The notes under the pieces were generated by a model. The model saw only the letters and a list, made by a program, of their open reading frames with translations. It was not told the origin of the DNA and ran no database searches. A program made the position numbers and the translations under genes. Shown here one piece after another: positions 5,465 to 5,633 of a stretch of DNA of 5,633 bases (position 1 is its first letter; each line of letters opens with the position of its first letter). Origin of the DNA: Clostridiales bacterium (GTDB lineage: Bacteria; Bacillota; Dehalobacteriia; UBA4068); NCBI GenBank assembly GCA_009783495.1, contig WRDJ01000064.1, forward strand, positions 1 through 5,633. Reading direction: 5' to 3'.

Positions 5465-5633
5465 ATGAAAGTCGTTTTGATTTCCGGGAGCCCGCGGCCC
5501 GCCGGGAACACCATGCAGGTTTTACGCGAATGCGCCAAGGCCATCGAGGCGGAAGGGCTGGAAGCCGAGGTGCTGACCTTGGCGGGCAAGAACATCCGCA
5601 GCTGCGTGGCCTGCGGCAAATGCAAGGAACTGG
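5465..5633 (+). CDS. Flavodoxin-family NAD(P)H-dependent FMN reductase / iron-sulfur flavoprotein, N-terminal part
   Basis: The gene runs off the window; 56 codons are visible from ATG 5465, with AAGGGGG at 5451-5457 as the Shine-Dalgarno site. MKVVLISGSPRPAGNT (1-16) is the flavodoxin-fold first strand and phosphate-binding loop for FMN (GSPR-x-x-GNT). IEAEGLEAEVLTLAGKNI follows as helix and second strand. A compact cysteine cluster, Cys47-x2-Cys50-x2-Cys53 in SCVACGKC, matches the start of the CX2CX2C motif that binds an Fe4S4 cluster in iron-sulfur flavoproteins; the expected fourth cysteine would be just past the window edge. Proteins with this layout pass electrons between NAD(P)H or ferredoxin and acceptors such as quinones or O2-derived species and are common in anaerobes. 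Substrate cannot be inferred. It is probably in the same operon as the DUF1648 gene, though a functional link is not shown. Confidence 0.9.
   Translation, partial: MKVVLISGSPRPAGNTMQVLRECAKAIEAEGLEAEVLTLAGKNIRSCVACGKCKEL

Noticed and set aside
1..5633. CRISPR arrays, tRNA or rRNA genes, transposases, long terminal repeats
   Set aside because: None were seen: no regularly spaced repeats of CRISPR length, no tRNA-like cloverleaf noticed, no transposase or integrase motifs in any credible frame.

Overview
The window looks like chromosomal DNA from a low-to-mid-GC Firmicute of a spore-forming lineage. The evidence is the gene order asd-dapA-rnj-tepA-ylzJ, which matches the Bacillus subtilis run asd-dapG-dapA-rnjB(ymfA)-tepA(ymfB)-ylzJ. 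Strong AAGGAG-type Shine-Dalgarno sites and two TTG starts also fit. Hand counts give about 57% GC in sampled rnj lines. I cannot assign genus or species. All genes seen are on the + strand.

Layout. Positions 1-357 hold the last 118 codons of aspartate-semialdehyde dehydrogenase (asd). A 132-nt spacer contains a small inverted repeat and three copies of CCG(N)CTATG. Positions 490-1374 encode 4-hydroxy-tetrahydrodipicolinate synthase (dapA). A 245-nt spacer follows, with five separate inverted repeats and no convincing promoter. Positions 1620-3455 encode an RNase J with an unusual 64-residue charged N-terminal extension. Then come tepA (ClpP-class serine protease, TTG start, 3477-4241) and ylzJ (70 aa, TTG start, overlapping the tepA stop by 4 nt, 4238-4450). 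A hairpin at 4462-4481 probably marks the end of this conserved block.

In B. subtilis the next gene is ftsK/spoIIIE. Here there is instead a tight + strand set of three genes: a 132-aa four-helix membrane protein of markedly lower GC (about 40%), a 169-aa DUF1648 membrane protein, and the first 56 codons of a flavodoxin-fold NAD(P)H-dependent FMN reductase or iron-sulfur flavoprotein.

How the genes work together. Asd and DapA catalyse consecutive steps of the aspartate-to-diaminopimelate/lysine pathway (cell wall, spore dipicolinate). RNase J handles RNA decay and maturation. TepA and YlzJ are housekeeping or sporulation-associated proteins of poorly known function. The last three genes look like a separate accessory unit.

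I see no clear evidence of a wholly new system. The best leads are the structured rnj leader, the RNase J extension with its shifted motifs, and the membrane-protein/DUF1648/flavoprotein cassette that sits where ftsK is expected.
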